Shown: one piece after another, positions 1 through 6,360 of the stretch | How the letters are laid out: every line of letters begins with the position of its first letter | How positions within the stretch are numbered: the first letter of the stretch is position 1 | Assembly (NCBI GenBank): GCA_046154695.1 | Contig: JBJXFI010000035.1 | Span: forward strand, 1 to 6,583 | Origin: DALYLB01 sp046154695 | GTDB lineage: Bacteria; Acidobacteriota; Blastocatellia; RBC074 | DNA: 6,583 nt | Direction: 5' to 3' | Translations under genes and position numbers: made by a program | Notes under the pieces: model-generated | What the model was told of the DNA's origin: nothing | Database searches by the model: none | The model's input: only the letters and a program-made list of their open reading frames with translations

Positions 1-10
1 CCTGTCAATT

Positions 11-66
11 CCGGCGGTTACGCTTCGCTTCACCGCCGGCTACCGTCTGGTGTTCCTTCGGAACAC
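11..66. repeat. Pair of short inverted repeats, probably a dispersed intergenic element
   Basis: Two adjacent hairpins are visible. The first has an 8-bp stem (CCGGCGGT at 11-18 with its complement at 32-39) around a loop containing the direct repeat GCTTC. The second has a 7-bp stem (GTGTTCC at 50-56 with 60-66) and a three-base loop. No convincing gene covers this stretch. Tandem GC-rich hairpins of this kind, sitting next to a terminator between genes, resemble the REP-like or intergenic repeats found in many copies in large bacterial genomes. Only one copy is in the window, so the repeat status is inferred. The element may continue beyond the left edge. Confidence 0.4.
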
Positions 67-125
67 AACAATGCGCCGATTGTCCATCAATATTGCGAAA
101 TTGTGTCCCACTTTTAATCACACCC

Positions 126-170
126 AAAGCAAAGAGGCGCACCCGAGAGTGCGCCTCTTTGCTTTTTTTT
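126..170 (+). terminator. Strong intrinsic terminator, best in the plus direction
   Basis: A perfect 17-bp stem (126-142 paired with 149-165) encloses the six-base loop CCGAGA. Reading the plus strand, a run of eight T begins at 163; its first three pair in the lower stem and five remain free. This is a classical Rho-independent terminator for a plus-strand transcript entering from the left, whose gene is outside the window. On the minus strand the stem ends in three paired T followed by GGGTGTG, so it is a poorer terminator in that direction. Because it lies 47 bases past the atpE stop codon, it may still end the atpE message. Confidence 0.85.
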
Positions 171-216
171 ACCGGAAATCCCCCCTCTGAAAGAAGGGGA
201 TCTATCACCGGGCCGT

Positions 217-543
217 TTAGGGATTGGGAACCTTGAGCAGCACGACCACGAAGGTGAAGATGACCAGCGTTTCGATGAAGGCCAGACCGAGGATCAGCGC
301 CAGCTGAACGCGGTTGTACGCGCTCGGATTGCGGGCCATTCCCTCGCAGGCCGCGGCCGCGACGCGGCCCTGTCCCAGGCCGCACAGGCCCGCCGCAATC
401 GCGAAACCGACCACCGCCGCGATAAAGCCGAGGCCGCTGTTGTGATTGCTCGCTTCAGCGGCCGGGCCTTGCGCCAGGGCCGGGCCCGCCATGAAGGCCG
501 CCGCCATCAAGCCAAGGGCCAGACGAATCAGATTCTTCTTCAT
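217..543 (-). CDS. atpE: F-type ATP synthase subunit c with N-terminal signal peptide
   Basis: This 108-residue protein is subunit c, the monomer of the rotating Fo ring that carries H+ or Na+ through the membrane. Residues 1-24 form a signal peptide (MKK, hydrophobic core, AxA-type site ALA|Q), leaving a mature protein of about 84 residues, the usual size for subunit c. Helix 1 (about 37-59) contains the glycine-rich stretch GLGQG. The polar loop carries the conserved Arg71-Asn72-Pro73. Helix 2 (about 80-103) carries the ion-binding carboxylate Glu91 in the context FIETL. The start is supported by AAAGGAG five bases upstream (549-555). It lies downstream of atpB on the same strand but after a 301-base gap, so it may be expressed as its own unit. 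Gln58, Glu91 and Thr92 resemble part of a Na+ site, but Leu93 and Phe96 do not complete it. The family call is very secure; the coupling ion is open. Confidence 0.97.
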   Translation of the reverse strand: MKKNLIRLALGLMAAAFMAGPALAQGPAAEASNHNSGLGFIAAVVGFAIAAGLCGLGQGRVAAAACEGMARNPSAYNRVQLALILGLAFIETLVIFTFVVVLLKVPNP

Positions 544-844
544 TGATTCTCCTTTGATATTCGATTGGTTGTCGCCGGCAAGCCGGCCGCGCAGCGGCAG
601 AGGCGTATGAACGATGATGAATCGCCGCTGCTGGTCGAATTGCCGTCATTCAAAGGATGCCCGTTGTCAGAGGACCGGTCTCGGCCGCGGGATTACTGCC
701 GCGCCAGGGTTGCATTGCAGATCCTGGGGGATTGCAAGCTCCACACTGCGATTACCGCTTACCGGAAAAGACGCAGCCGAAGATCGAACGACATCGGATC
801 GGGCATCCGCGAAAAAGCGCCGGCCGTTGCGGCGCCGGGAAATT
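544..844. other. Non-coding 301-base gap between atpB and atpE
   Basis: I see no credible gene here. Reading in the minus direction from atpB, the gap first holds a terminator-like hairpin (812-835), then about 220 bases without a recognisable motif, then a small hairpin (GCCGG at 574-578 with 583-587, four-base loop) in the presumed atpE leader. It ends with the atpE ribosome binding site at 549-555. I could not identify a convincing -35/-10 pair for atpE, although the layout suggests that a promoter should lie in this stretch. Confidence 0.6.
812..835 (-). terminator. Terminator-like hairpin just after atpB
   Basis: On the minus strand, ten bases past the atpB stop codon, a six-base all-GC stem (GCGCCG at 835-830 pairing with 822-817) encloses a seven-base loop and is followed directly by five T (816-812). 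This has the layout of a Rho-independent terminator. The stem is short, so it may act as a partial terminator or attenuator, or as a 3' end stabiliser formed by processing, instead of as a complete stop. Confidence 0.5.
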
Positions 845-1804
<960 letters not shown>

Positions 1805-1814
1805 AAGTCCGTAT

Positions 1815-2240
1815 CTACTCTTCCGTCGAATTTTCCTCTGACGAGGCGGATCTGAATGAACGATAAAGCTGATATCCGGCCTCGATCATCACGCCTCCAA
1901 CGAAGGCCGCGAAGCCGATGCCGATTCCCGCGGGATGGAACGCCCCGGTTCGCATGGCCGCCAGGATGACCAGACCGATGATCAGGTATCGCAAGATGAG
2001 CTTCGAGGAAGTGAAGATCGGCACCCGCCCCGTCTGCGTCATCGCGGCATACCCCAGGATCGCGCGAACGCTCCCCTGCAGCCACCGCTTGTTGAACAGG
2101 CTCAGCACTCCGCCCAGCAGCACCCCCAGCGCCATTCGCCGGCCGCTGAACTGGAGTCCGGCGATAAAAGAGAGCGCAATCACGATGTATGTATTGCGCT
2201 GAAATCGCCGGTCGATGGCTCTGTCCTCATTTTCGCTCAT
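1815..2240 (-). CDS. atpI: ATP synthase subunit I, assembly or accessory protein
   Basis: This 141-residue protein fits the AtpI family, a small membrane protein encoded first in many atp operons and implicated in c-ring assembly or Mg2+ supply. Four hydrophobic segments are visible at about 17-31, 36-50, 80-97 and 104-122. The second ends in GGVLSLFNKRW, the Gly/Ser/Asn pattern typical of the family. The first residues are charged and cytoplasmic in style, and the tail is acidic (EENSTEE). It is followed after ten bases by atpB, which supports the identification more strongly than the poorly conserved sequence does. There is no Shine-Dalgarno sequence before the ATG, but a good promoter lies only about 14 bases upstream, so the message may be nearly leaderless. 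Confidence 0.85.
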   Translation of the reverse strand: MSENEDRAIDRRFQRNTYIVIALSFIAGLQFSGRRMALGVLLGGVLSLFNKRWLQGSVRAILGYAAMTQTGRVPIFTSSKLILRYLIIGLVILAAMRTGAFHPAGIGIGFAAFVGGVMIEAGYQLYRSFRSASSEENSTEE

Positions 2241-2253
2241 CTGCGAAACAGAG

Positions 2254-2283
2254 ATGATACCCGCTCCCCGTTTGCTCTGTCCA
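2254..2283 (-). promoter_or_regulatory. Sigma-70-like promoter of the atpI-atpB unit
   Basis: On the minus strand, TGGACA (2283-2278) and TATCAT (2259-2254) each differ from the TTGACA and TATAAT consensus by one base and are separated by 18 bases. The -10 box ends 13 bases before the atpI ATG. Transcription would start around 2246-2248, giving a leader of only about six to eight bases. This fits the absence of a ribosome binding site before atpI. The call rests on consensus matching alone. Confidence 0.5.
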
Positions 2284-2337
2284 GCCGTAGGAGAAAAGTT
2301 TCACGTTGTGCGATAATCGCGCGAAAATTTAAAAGCA

Positions 2338-2433
2338 ATGAAATTCGATCGGAGTTCCGCTCTGGCTTCCGACGTCGCCGGCTACATTCACGGCGAGACG
2401 ATCGAGATCAGCGGCGGCCACCTGATGCCCTGA
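2338..2433 (+). pseudogene. C-terminal relic of a short-chain dehydrogenase/reductase
   Basis: A 31-residue plus-strand reading frame ends with ASDVAGYIHGETIEISGG followed by HLMP and a stop. This closely matches the universal C-terminal end of classical SDR oxidoreductases (FabG-like: ASD-x-SSYITGQ-x-hydrophobic-x-V-DGG). Nothing upstream matches the rest of such an enzyme: the frame runs into a stop at 2314, and no Rossmann glycine motif or YxxxK site is present. The adjacent frame reads Leu-Trp-Leu just before the ASD, as intact SDRs often do, which hints at a small deletion causing a frameshift. The relic stops two bases short of the convergent 76-codon gene. I infer that a dehydrogenase gene once stood here and lost all but its last 25 or so codons. 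Confidence 0.55.
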
Positions 2434-2435
2434 AT

Positions 2436-2666
2436 TCACCAGTTCCGCCGGGAGATGCTCGTCCATTTGCTTCGTTTGTAGGTGTTTTGCAGCAGCAACA
2501 GGGTGAGGCGCCCCAGACCGATCGAAAGCGCGACAGCGATCCAGACGAACATTTTCTGTCTCACTGGTCGATCGTTGAACCATGTAAGCACCACGCCGTT
2601 GGCAATGATGCCGATGAGCAAATATTGAAGTCCGACGATTAATTCCCGTTTAGTACTACCGTACAT
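2436..2666 (-). CDS. Small two-helix membrane protein, unidentified
   Basis: I do not recognise this 76-residue protein. Two hydrophobic helices are clear, at about residues 9-29 (LIVGLQYLLIGIIANGVVL region) and 39-60 (MFVWIAVALSIGLG region). They are joined by a short charged loop (NDRPVRQK), and the basic tail begins TYKRSK. The size, the two-helix topology and the position upstream of atpI recall AtpZ-type ATP synthase accessory proteins, but the characteristic AtpZ motifs are not evident. It is separated from atpI by 195 bases that contain the dehydrogenase relic and the atpI promoter, so it is not clearly part of that operon. The start lacks a strong ribosome binding site (GAAAG only). 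It is divergent from the M2 peptidase gene, with 106 bases between the two starts. Coding status is plausible, not certain. Confidence 0.5.
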   Translation of the reverse strand: MYGSTKRELIVGLQYLLIGIIANGVVLTWFNDRPVRQKMFVWIAVALSIGLGRLTLLLLQNTYKRSKWTSISRRNW

Positions 2667-2761
2667 AAGCTTTCAAGCAGTTTTTTGAGTGGCGAAGGAT
2701 CTCGGATACGCGCCTATTGTGGACTACTTGCCCAGAGTTCGCACGCGAAAATCACTTAACC

Positions 2762-2766
2762 TGGAG
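2762..2766 (+). promoter_or_regulatory. Ribosome binding site fixing the M2 peptidase start
   Basis: TGGAG lies six bases before the ATG at 2773. The reading frame stays open upstream to a GTG at 2689, but no such site precedes that codon. Starting at 2773 also brings the lipoprotein signal close to the N terminus. Confidence 0.7.
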
Positions 2767-2772
2767 ATAAAT

Positions 2773-4605
2773 ATGAAGACGTCAATTCGCCGGTCCGACC
2801 TTTACAAAATGCGATTCATATGGATGTTTGCCTTGATTTTGGTGGCATCGTGCGCCGAGGGGCCGAAATCCGCGATTTCAACGACGACGGACGTGGACAA
2901 GTTCATTCAGGAGGCGGAGAAGCGGTATCTGGAGGTGACGATCAACGAGGGGCGCGCATCCTGGGTGCAGAGCAACTTCATCACGTCCGACACGGAGGCG
3001 ATCGCGGCGGCGGCGAAAGAGGAGTCGACGAGGACGGTCAAGGAGCTGGCCGAGTCCGCGCGCCGGTTCGACGGGGCGAGGTTGTCGCCGGAGCAGGCGC
3101 GGAAATTGAAGCTGTTGAAGCTGGCGCTGGTTGCGCCCGCGCCGGCCGATCCGAAAGAGCTGGAGGAGCTGACCAGGATCACGGTCTCGATGGAGAGCCA
3201 GTACGGAGCGGGAAAATACTGTCCCGAGGGGGACAAGGGGAAATGCCTCTCGCTCGGCGACCTGGAAGACATCATGTCCGCGAATCGAAATCCGGAGGAG
3301 TTGAAGAAGGCCTGGCTCGGATGGCATGGCGTCTCGCCGAAATATCGAAAGGAGTATGTCCGTTTCGTCGAGCTGGCGAACAAGGGCGCGAAGGAGATGA
3401 GGTTCAAGGATCTGGGGGCGATGTGGCGGTCGAATTACGACATGGAGCCGGATGAGTTCGCCGCCGAGATGGAGCGGCTGTGGCTGCAGGTCAAGCCGCT
3501 CTATGATTCGCTGCACGCCTACACGCGCGCGAAGCTGCGTCAGAAATATGGGGAGGCGGTCGTCCCGGCGACCGGGCCGATTCCCGCCCACCTGCTGGGC
3601 AATATGTGGAGCCAGACGTGGGGCAATGTCTATGACATCGTCAAGCCCGCGGCCACGACGCCGACCTATGATCTGACCCGGATTCTGACGGCGAAAAAGA
3701 CCGACGCCCGGCAATTGGTCAAATACGGCGAGACCTTCTTCACCTCGCTCGGATTCGAGCCGCTGCCCGCCACCTTCTGGGAGCGTTCCCTCTTCACGAA
3801 ACCGCTGGACCGCGATGTCGTCTGCCACGCCAGCGCGTGGGATCTCGACAGCCAGCAGGACGTGCGGCTCAAGATGTGCATCAAGATCAATGACGAGGAC
3901 TTCACGACCGTCCATCATGAGCTGGGCCACAACTACTACCAGATGGCCTATGCGCCGCAGCCGCCGCTGTTTCAGGGGAGCGCGAACGACGGTTTCCACG
4001 AGGCCATCGGCGACACCGTGGCCCTTTCCGTCACGCCGGAGTACCTGAAGAAGATCGGCCTCATCGATCAGGTTCCTCCCGAGAGCGCCGATCTCTCGCT
4101 GCTGCTCAGACAGGCGCTCGACAAGGTCGCGTTTCTCCCGTTCGGGTATCTGGTGGATCAGTGGCGCTGGAAGGTCTTTTCGGGCGAAGCCGGCCCCGGC
4201 GATTACAACCGGGTCTGGTGGGAGCTGCGCGAGAAGTATCAGGGCATCGCGCCGCCCGCGCCCCGCAGTGAAAACGATTTCGACGCGGGGGCGAAATACC
4301 ATGTCGCGGGCAACACGCCGTATGCGCGCTACTTCCTCGCGCATATCCTGCAATTCCAGTTTCACCGCGCCCTGTGCCGCGAGGCCGGATATAAGGGCCC
4401 GCTCAACCGCTGCTCGGTCTACGGCAACAAACAGGTGGGCGAGAAACTGAAAGCCATGCTCGCGATGGGGCAAAGCCGCCCCTGGCCCGAGGCCCTCAAG
4501 GCCATGACCGGGGAAGACAAGATGGACGCCACCGCCATCCTCGACTATTTCAGCCCGCTCAAGGACTGGCTCGACGAACAGAACAAGGCCATGGCCGCGA
4601 AATAA
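2773..4605 (+). CDS. Peptidase family M2 (ACE-like) dipeptidyl carboxypeptidase, lipoprotein
   Basis: This complete 610-residue zinc metallopeptidase resembles one catalytic domain of angiotensin-converting enzyme, which releases dipeptides from the C terminus of peptides. From the ATG, a basic N terminus and hydrophobic core lead to the lipobox Val-Ala-Ser-Cys27, so it is probably a lipid-anchored envelope protein. Zinc is bound by His382, His386 (HELGH) and Glu410 (HEAIGD), with the same 24-residue spacing from the second His to the Glu as in human ACE. His510 and Tyr520 match the ACE transition-state residues His513 and Tyr523. Lys508 and Tyr517 match the substrate-carboxylate residues Lys511 and Tyr520. 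The chloride ligands have counterparts in Arg219 and Arg519. All three ACE disulfides have counterparts: Cys150-Cys158, Cys351-Cys369 and Cys535-Cys547. The gene stands alone on the plus strand and ends at a strong hairpin. It likely helps scavenge peptides outside the cytoplasm; its natural substrate cannot be read from the sequence. Confidence 0.96.
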   Translation: MKTSIRRSDLYKMRFIWMFALILVASCAEGPKSAISTTTDVDKFIQEAEKRYLEVTINEGRASWVQSNFITSDTEAIAAAAKEESTRTVKELAESARRFDGARLSPEQARKLKLLKLALVAPAPADPKELEELTRITVSMESQYGAGKYCPEGDKGKCLSLGDLEDIMSANRNPEELKKAWLGWHGVSPKYRKEYVRFVELANKGAKEMRFKDLGAMWRSNYDMEPDEFAAEMERLWLQVKPLYDSLHAYTRAKLRQKYGEAVVPATGPIPAHLLGNMWSQTWGNVYDIVKPAATTPTYDLTRILTAKKTDARQLVKYGETFFTSLGFEPLPATFWERSLFTKPLDRDVVCHASAWDLDSQQDVRLKMCIKINDEDFTTVHHELGHNYYQMAYAPQPPLFQGSANDGFHEAIGDTVALSVTPEYLKKIGLIDQVPPESADLSLLLRQALDKVAFLPFGYLVDQWRWKVFSGEAGPGDYNRVWWELREKYQGIAPPAPRSENDFDAGAKYHVAGNTPYARYFLAHILQFQFHRALCREAGYKGPLNRCSVYGNKQVGEKLKAMLAMGQSRPWPEALKAMTGEDKMDATAILDYFSPLKDWLDEQNKAMAAK

Positions 4606-4655
4606 TATGGAGTGCGGCGGCTCGACACCGCCGCACTCCATACGCTCGAATTTTG
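4606..4655. terminator. Shared bidirectional terminator between converging genes
   Basis: A perfect 15-bp stem (4606-4620 with 4628-4642) and a seven-base loop begin immediately after the peptidase stop codon. On the plus strand a TTTT run follows nine bases beyond the stem. On the minus strand TTATTT follows the stem directly, about 13 bases past the SCP2 gene stop. The hairpin therefore serves both converging transcripts. Its core (GGAGTGCGGCGG and complement) also resembles GC-rich palindromes that recur between genes in some genomes. Confidence 0.8.
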
Positions 4656-4973
4656 TTACCCCAGAATCTGGTCCAGCTTCATCGCGGCCATCATATCGCC
4701 TTCGAGTTTGACCTTTCCCGACATGAAGGCGGTCATGCCGTTGACCTCCTTGCGATGAAGTTTATTCAGGGTTTCGAGGGACATCTTCAGCGTGACATCG
4801 GCGGGAGCGTCCTCGTTGCTGACGGTGTTCGGGGTCGATCGGCCGTCGATGAAGATGATGCCGCCCTCGTCGAAGGCGAACTTGATGTTTGTCCCGAGGG
4901 TGCGGTCGGCGACCCGGCGCCGAAAGCCCTCGGTGAATTCCTCGACGGTCAGTTCCTTGCTCTCTTCTGCCAT
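4656..4973 (-). CDS. SCP2 sterol-carrier domain protein
   Basis: This 105-residue single-domain protein belongs to the SCP2 sterol-binding family, whose members hold fatty acyl chains, sterols or other lipids in a hydrophobic tunnel. The C-terminal signature is clear: Gly79-Met-Thr-Ala-Phe-Met-Ser-Gly-Lys-Val-Lys-Leu-Glu-Gly-Asp (79-93), then MMAAMKLDQIL. The central strands (IKFAFDEGGIIFIDG, 30-44) and the ADVTLKMSLETLNKL segment (58-72) also fit the fold. There is no signal peptide, so it is cytoplasmic. AGGAAG about nine bases upstream supports the start. It is the last gene of the minus-strand unit, 48 bases after the DUF4432 gene. Its ligand is unknown; a lipid or acyl-CoA role is inferred from the family only. 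Confidence 0.88.
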   Translation of the reverse strand: MAEESKELTVEEFTEGFRRRVADRTLGTNIKFAFDEGGIIFIDGRSTPNTVSNEDAPADVTLKMSLETLNKLHRKEVNGMTAFMSGKVKLEGDMMAAMKLDQILG

Positions 4974-5021
4974 TGCTGAAGTCTTCCTTTCGATGGGGAG
5001 TCGCGGCGCTGGACGCGAACG

Positions 5022-6257
5022 CTATTCCGGTTTGATCGGTTGTGGATTGAGTTGCGTTTGTCGATCGCCCCGCAGGGCGCGGATGGCCGCGGCTTCGCGG
5101 TCCACGACGGCCCGGGTATCGAGAATGGTGAAATCGATGGCGAAGGCGCGCGCCTCGCCGGGCTTCAATTTCGGCACGCGGCCCGCCTTGCGCTCGATGG
5201 CGCGATTGGCGGGGAAGCCGGTGCCGGGTTCGAGGCCGGTCACATACCCCTCCTCGATCGCGGTCGTGTTCTTCCAGAGCGTGAAATAGGGGAGCTGCTC
5301 GATCGAATAGGCCATCGTTACGCCCTTGTCGCCGGCGGCGTTCCGCAGCATCACCGTTGTGCGATTCCGCGCGTCGGCGAAGGGAATGACGCCATAGACC
5401 TGCTCGATGAAGTTCGGGGCCGGGCCGACGTACTCGCTGAACTGGCTCAGGCTCTTCGCCGCGTGGCTGTTGAAGGGGCGAACCTCTTTGGCCGCGGCTA
5501 CGAACCGCGCGCCCTTTTCGAGCAGCGGCGCGCCGTAATTCGCGTGATAGATGATTTGAAATTCCTGTTCGTAGATACTGTGATTTTTAATCGAGTCCTC
5601 GATGCGATACGCGTTCGTGCCCGGCTCGGTCGAGATCTCCGTCCAGAGTTCGAGTTTCGGGCCGTAAAACATCCTCTCATCCACGCGCCCTCGAATGCGA
5701 ATGCGATGCGGGGCCTGGCGATCGATGACGACCTCGACCTCGGAGGCGGGCGTATTCCCGATCTTGCCGTGCAGCGTCAGCTCCATCTCAGCCTTGTCGC
5801 CGGTATTGTTGATGAACTCGTCCCTGCCGGGATGGCCCGCCCATTCGAGCCCGCACCGCACCATCCATTCATTGAACCCTTCCAGCCAGCCGAGTCCGCC
5901 GCGGCTTTGCAGGTTGATGAACTGCGGATGGACAACCTCCCTGACCGGCGAGTCCCAGCCCAGGCGGATTCCGCCCATATCGACCCGCAGCACATTCATC
6001 CCCCGCGTAGGCACAACCGTGAACTGCAACCGCCCGTTATCGACGACGATCACATCCACGCCCTCCTGCTTCCCGCCGTGCAGCGTCTGTTTTCGCACCG
6101 ACCACGGCGCCTCGCCGCCCAGATCCCGATTCGTGACCTGCCAGGTCTCCAGGCGAAGGCTGCGCGACGCGCTCGTCAGCGTCTGGCGAAACGGCTCGTC
6201 CGTTGAGATCGTGGGAAGGATCGAGACCAGCATGATGAGACAGATCCATCTATACAC
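5022..6257 (-). CDS. DUF4432 protein, aldose-epimerase-like fold, secreted
   Basis: This protein of 411 residues (GTG start) fits the DUF4432 family, whose members adopt the galactose-mutarotase-like beta-sandwich fold and are presumed to act on carbohydrates; I know of no settled reaction. Motifs seen are PTRGMNVL (83-90), the hallmark stretch GGLGWLEGFNE (120-130), then VRCGLE (133-138) and a following Gly-His-Pro-Gly. Later segments include IIYHANYG and the GxEPGTGFPANR motif near the C terminus, both usual in these proteins. I chose GTG at 6257 because CAGGAG lies nine bases upstream and because it gives a short signal peptide (MYR, hydrophobic WICLIMLVSIL, probable cleavage near residue 18). 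An ATG at 6323 would add 22 basic residues with no ribosome binding site. It lies 86 bases after the oxidoreductase gene and 48 before SCP2, so the three are probably cotranscribed. Confidence 0.85.
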   Translation of the reverse strand: MYRWICLIMLVSILPTISTDEPFRQTLTSASRSLRLETWQVTNRDLGGEAPWSVRKQTLHGGKQEGVDVIVVDNGRLQFTVVPTRGMNVLRVDMGGIRLGWDSPVREVVHPQFINLQSRGGLGWLEGFNEWMVRCGLEWAGHPGRDEFINNTGDKAEMELTLHGKIGNTPASEVEVVIDRQAPHRIRIRGRVDERMFYGPKLELWTEISTEPGTNAYRIEDSIKNHSIYEQEFQIIYHANYGAPLLEKGARFVAAAKEVRPFNSHAAKSLSQFSEYVGPAPNFIEQVYGVIPFADARNRTTVMLRNAAGDKGVTMAYSIEQLPYFTLWKNTTAIEEGYVTGLEPGTGFPANRAIERKAGRVPKLKPGEARAFAIDFTILDTRAVVDREAAAIRALRGDRQTQLNPQPIKPE

Positions 6258-6266
6258 GTATTTCCG

Positions 6267-6271
6267 CTCCT
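6267..6271 (-). promoter_or_regulatory. Ribosome binding site fixing the DUF4432 start
   Basis: AGGAG on the minus strand lies nine bases before the GTG at 6257. No comparable site precedes the in-frame ATG codons at 6323 and 6320, nor the ATG at 6233, which would delete most of the signal peptide. Confidence 0.6.
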
Positions 6272-6337
6272 GAAGGGTGATTATTCTGATGGCATGGATT
6301 CGATGGCGATTCCGCCTCATCATCGATCAGATTTGGG

Positions 6338-6360
6338 TGATCATCAAATCTTGATGATCA
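6338..6360. repeat. Inverted repeat across the oxidoreductase stop codon
   Basis: A perfect 10-bp inverted repeat (TGATCATCAA at 6338-6347 with 6351-6360) and a three-base loop span the last codons and the TGA of the oxidoreductase gene. On the minus strand no T run follows, so it is not a typical intrinsic terminator. It could stabilise the message, lower read-through into the DUF4432 gene, or be chance in an AT-rich spot. Confidence 0.5.

Noticed and set aside
5..385. A 126-codon minus-strand frame overlapping the end of atpE and the left repeats
   Set aside because: It begins inside atpE in another frame and runs through the terminator and hairpins. The sequence is low-complexity and without a domain.
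2689..2772. An N-terminal extension of the M2 peptidase from a GTG at 2689
   Set aside because: No ribosome binding site precedes it, the added 28 residues would bury the lipoprotein signal, and TGGAG stands at the proper distance before the ATG at 2773.
2667..2772. Promoters in the 106-base region between the divergent small membrane-protein and M2 peptidase genes
   Set aside because: Promoters are expected here, but I found no -35/-10 pair with acceptable hexamers and spacing on either strand.
2878..4641. A 587-codon open frame on the minus strand, antisense to the M2 peptidase gene
   Set aside because: The plus-strand frame is a full M2 peptidase with all catalytic residues. The antisense frame is Arg- and Leu-rich without recognisable domains and starts inside the terminator hairpin; it is a product of GC-rich codon bias.
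5040..6206. A 388-codon plus-strand frame opposite the DUF4432 gene
   Set aside because: The minus strand carries the conserved DUF4432 motifs with a signal peptide and ribosome binding site. The plus frame shows low-complexity Arg/Ala/Asp-rich sequence and no domain.
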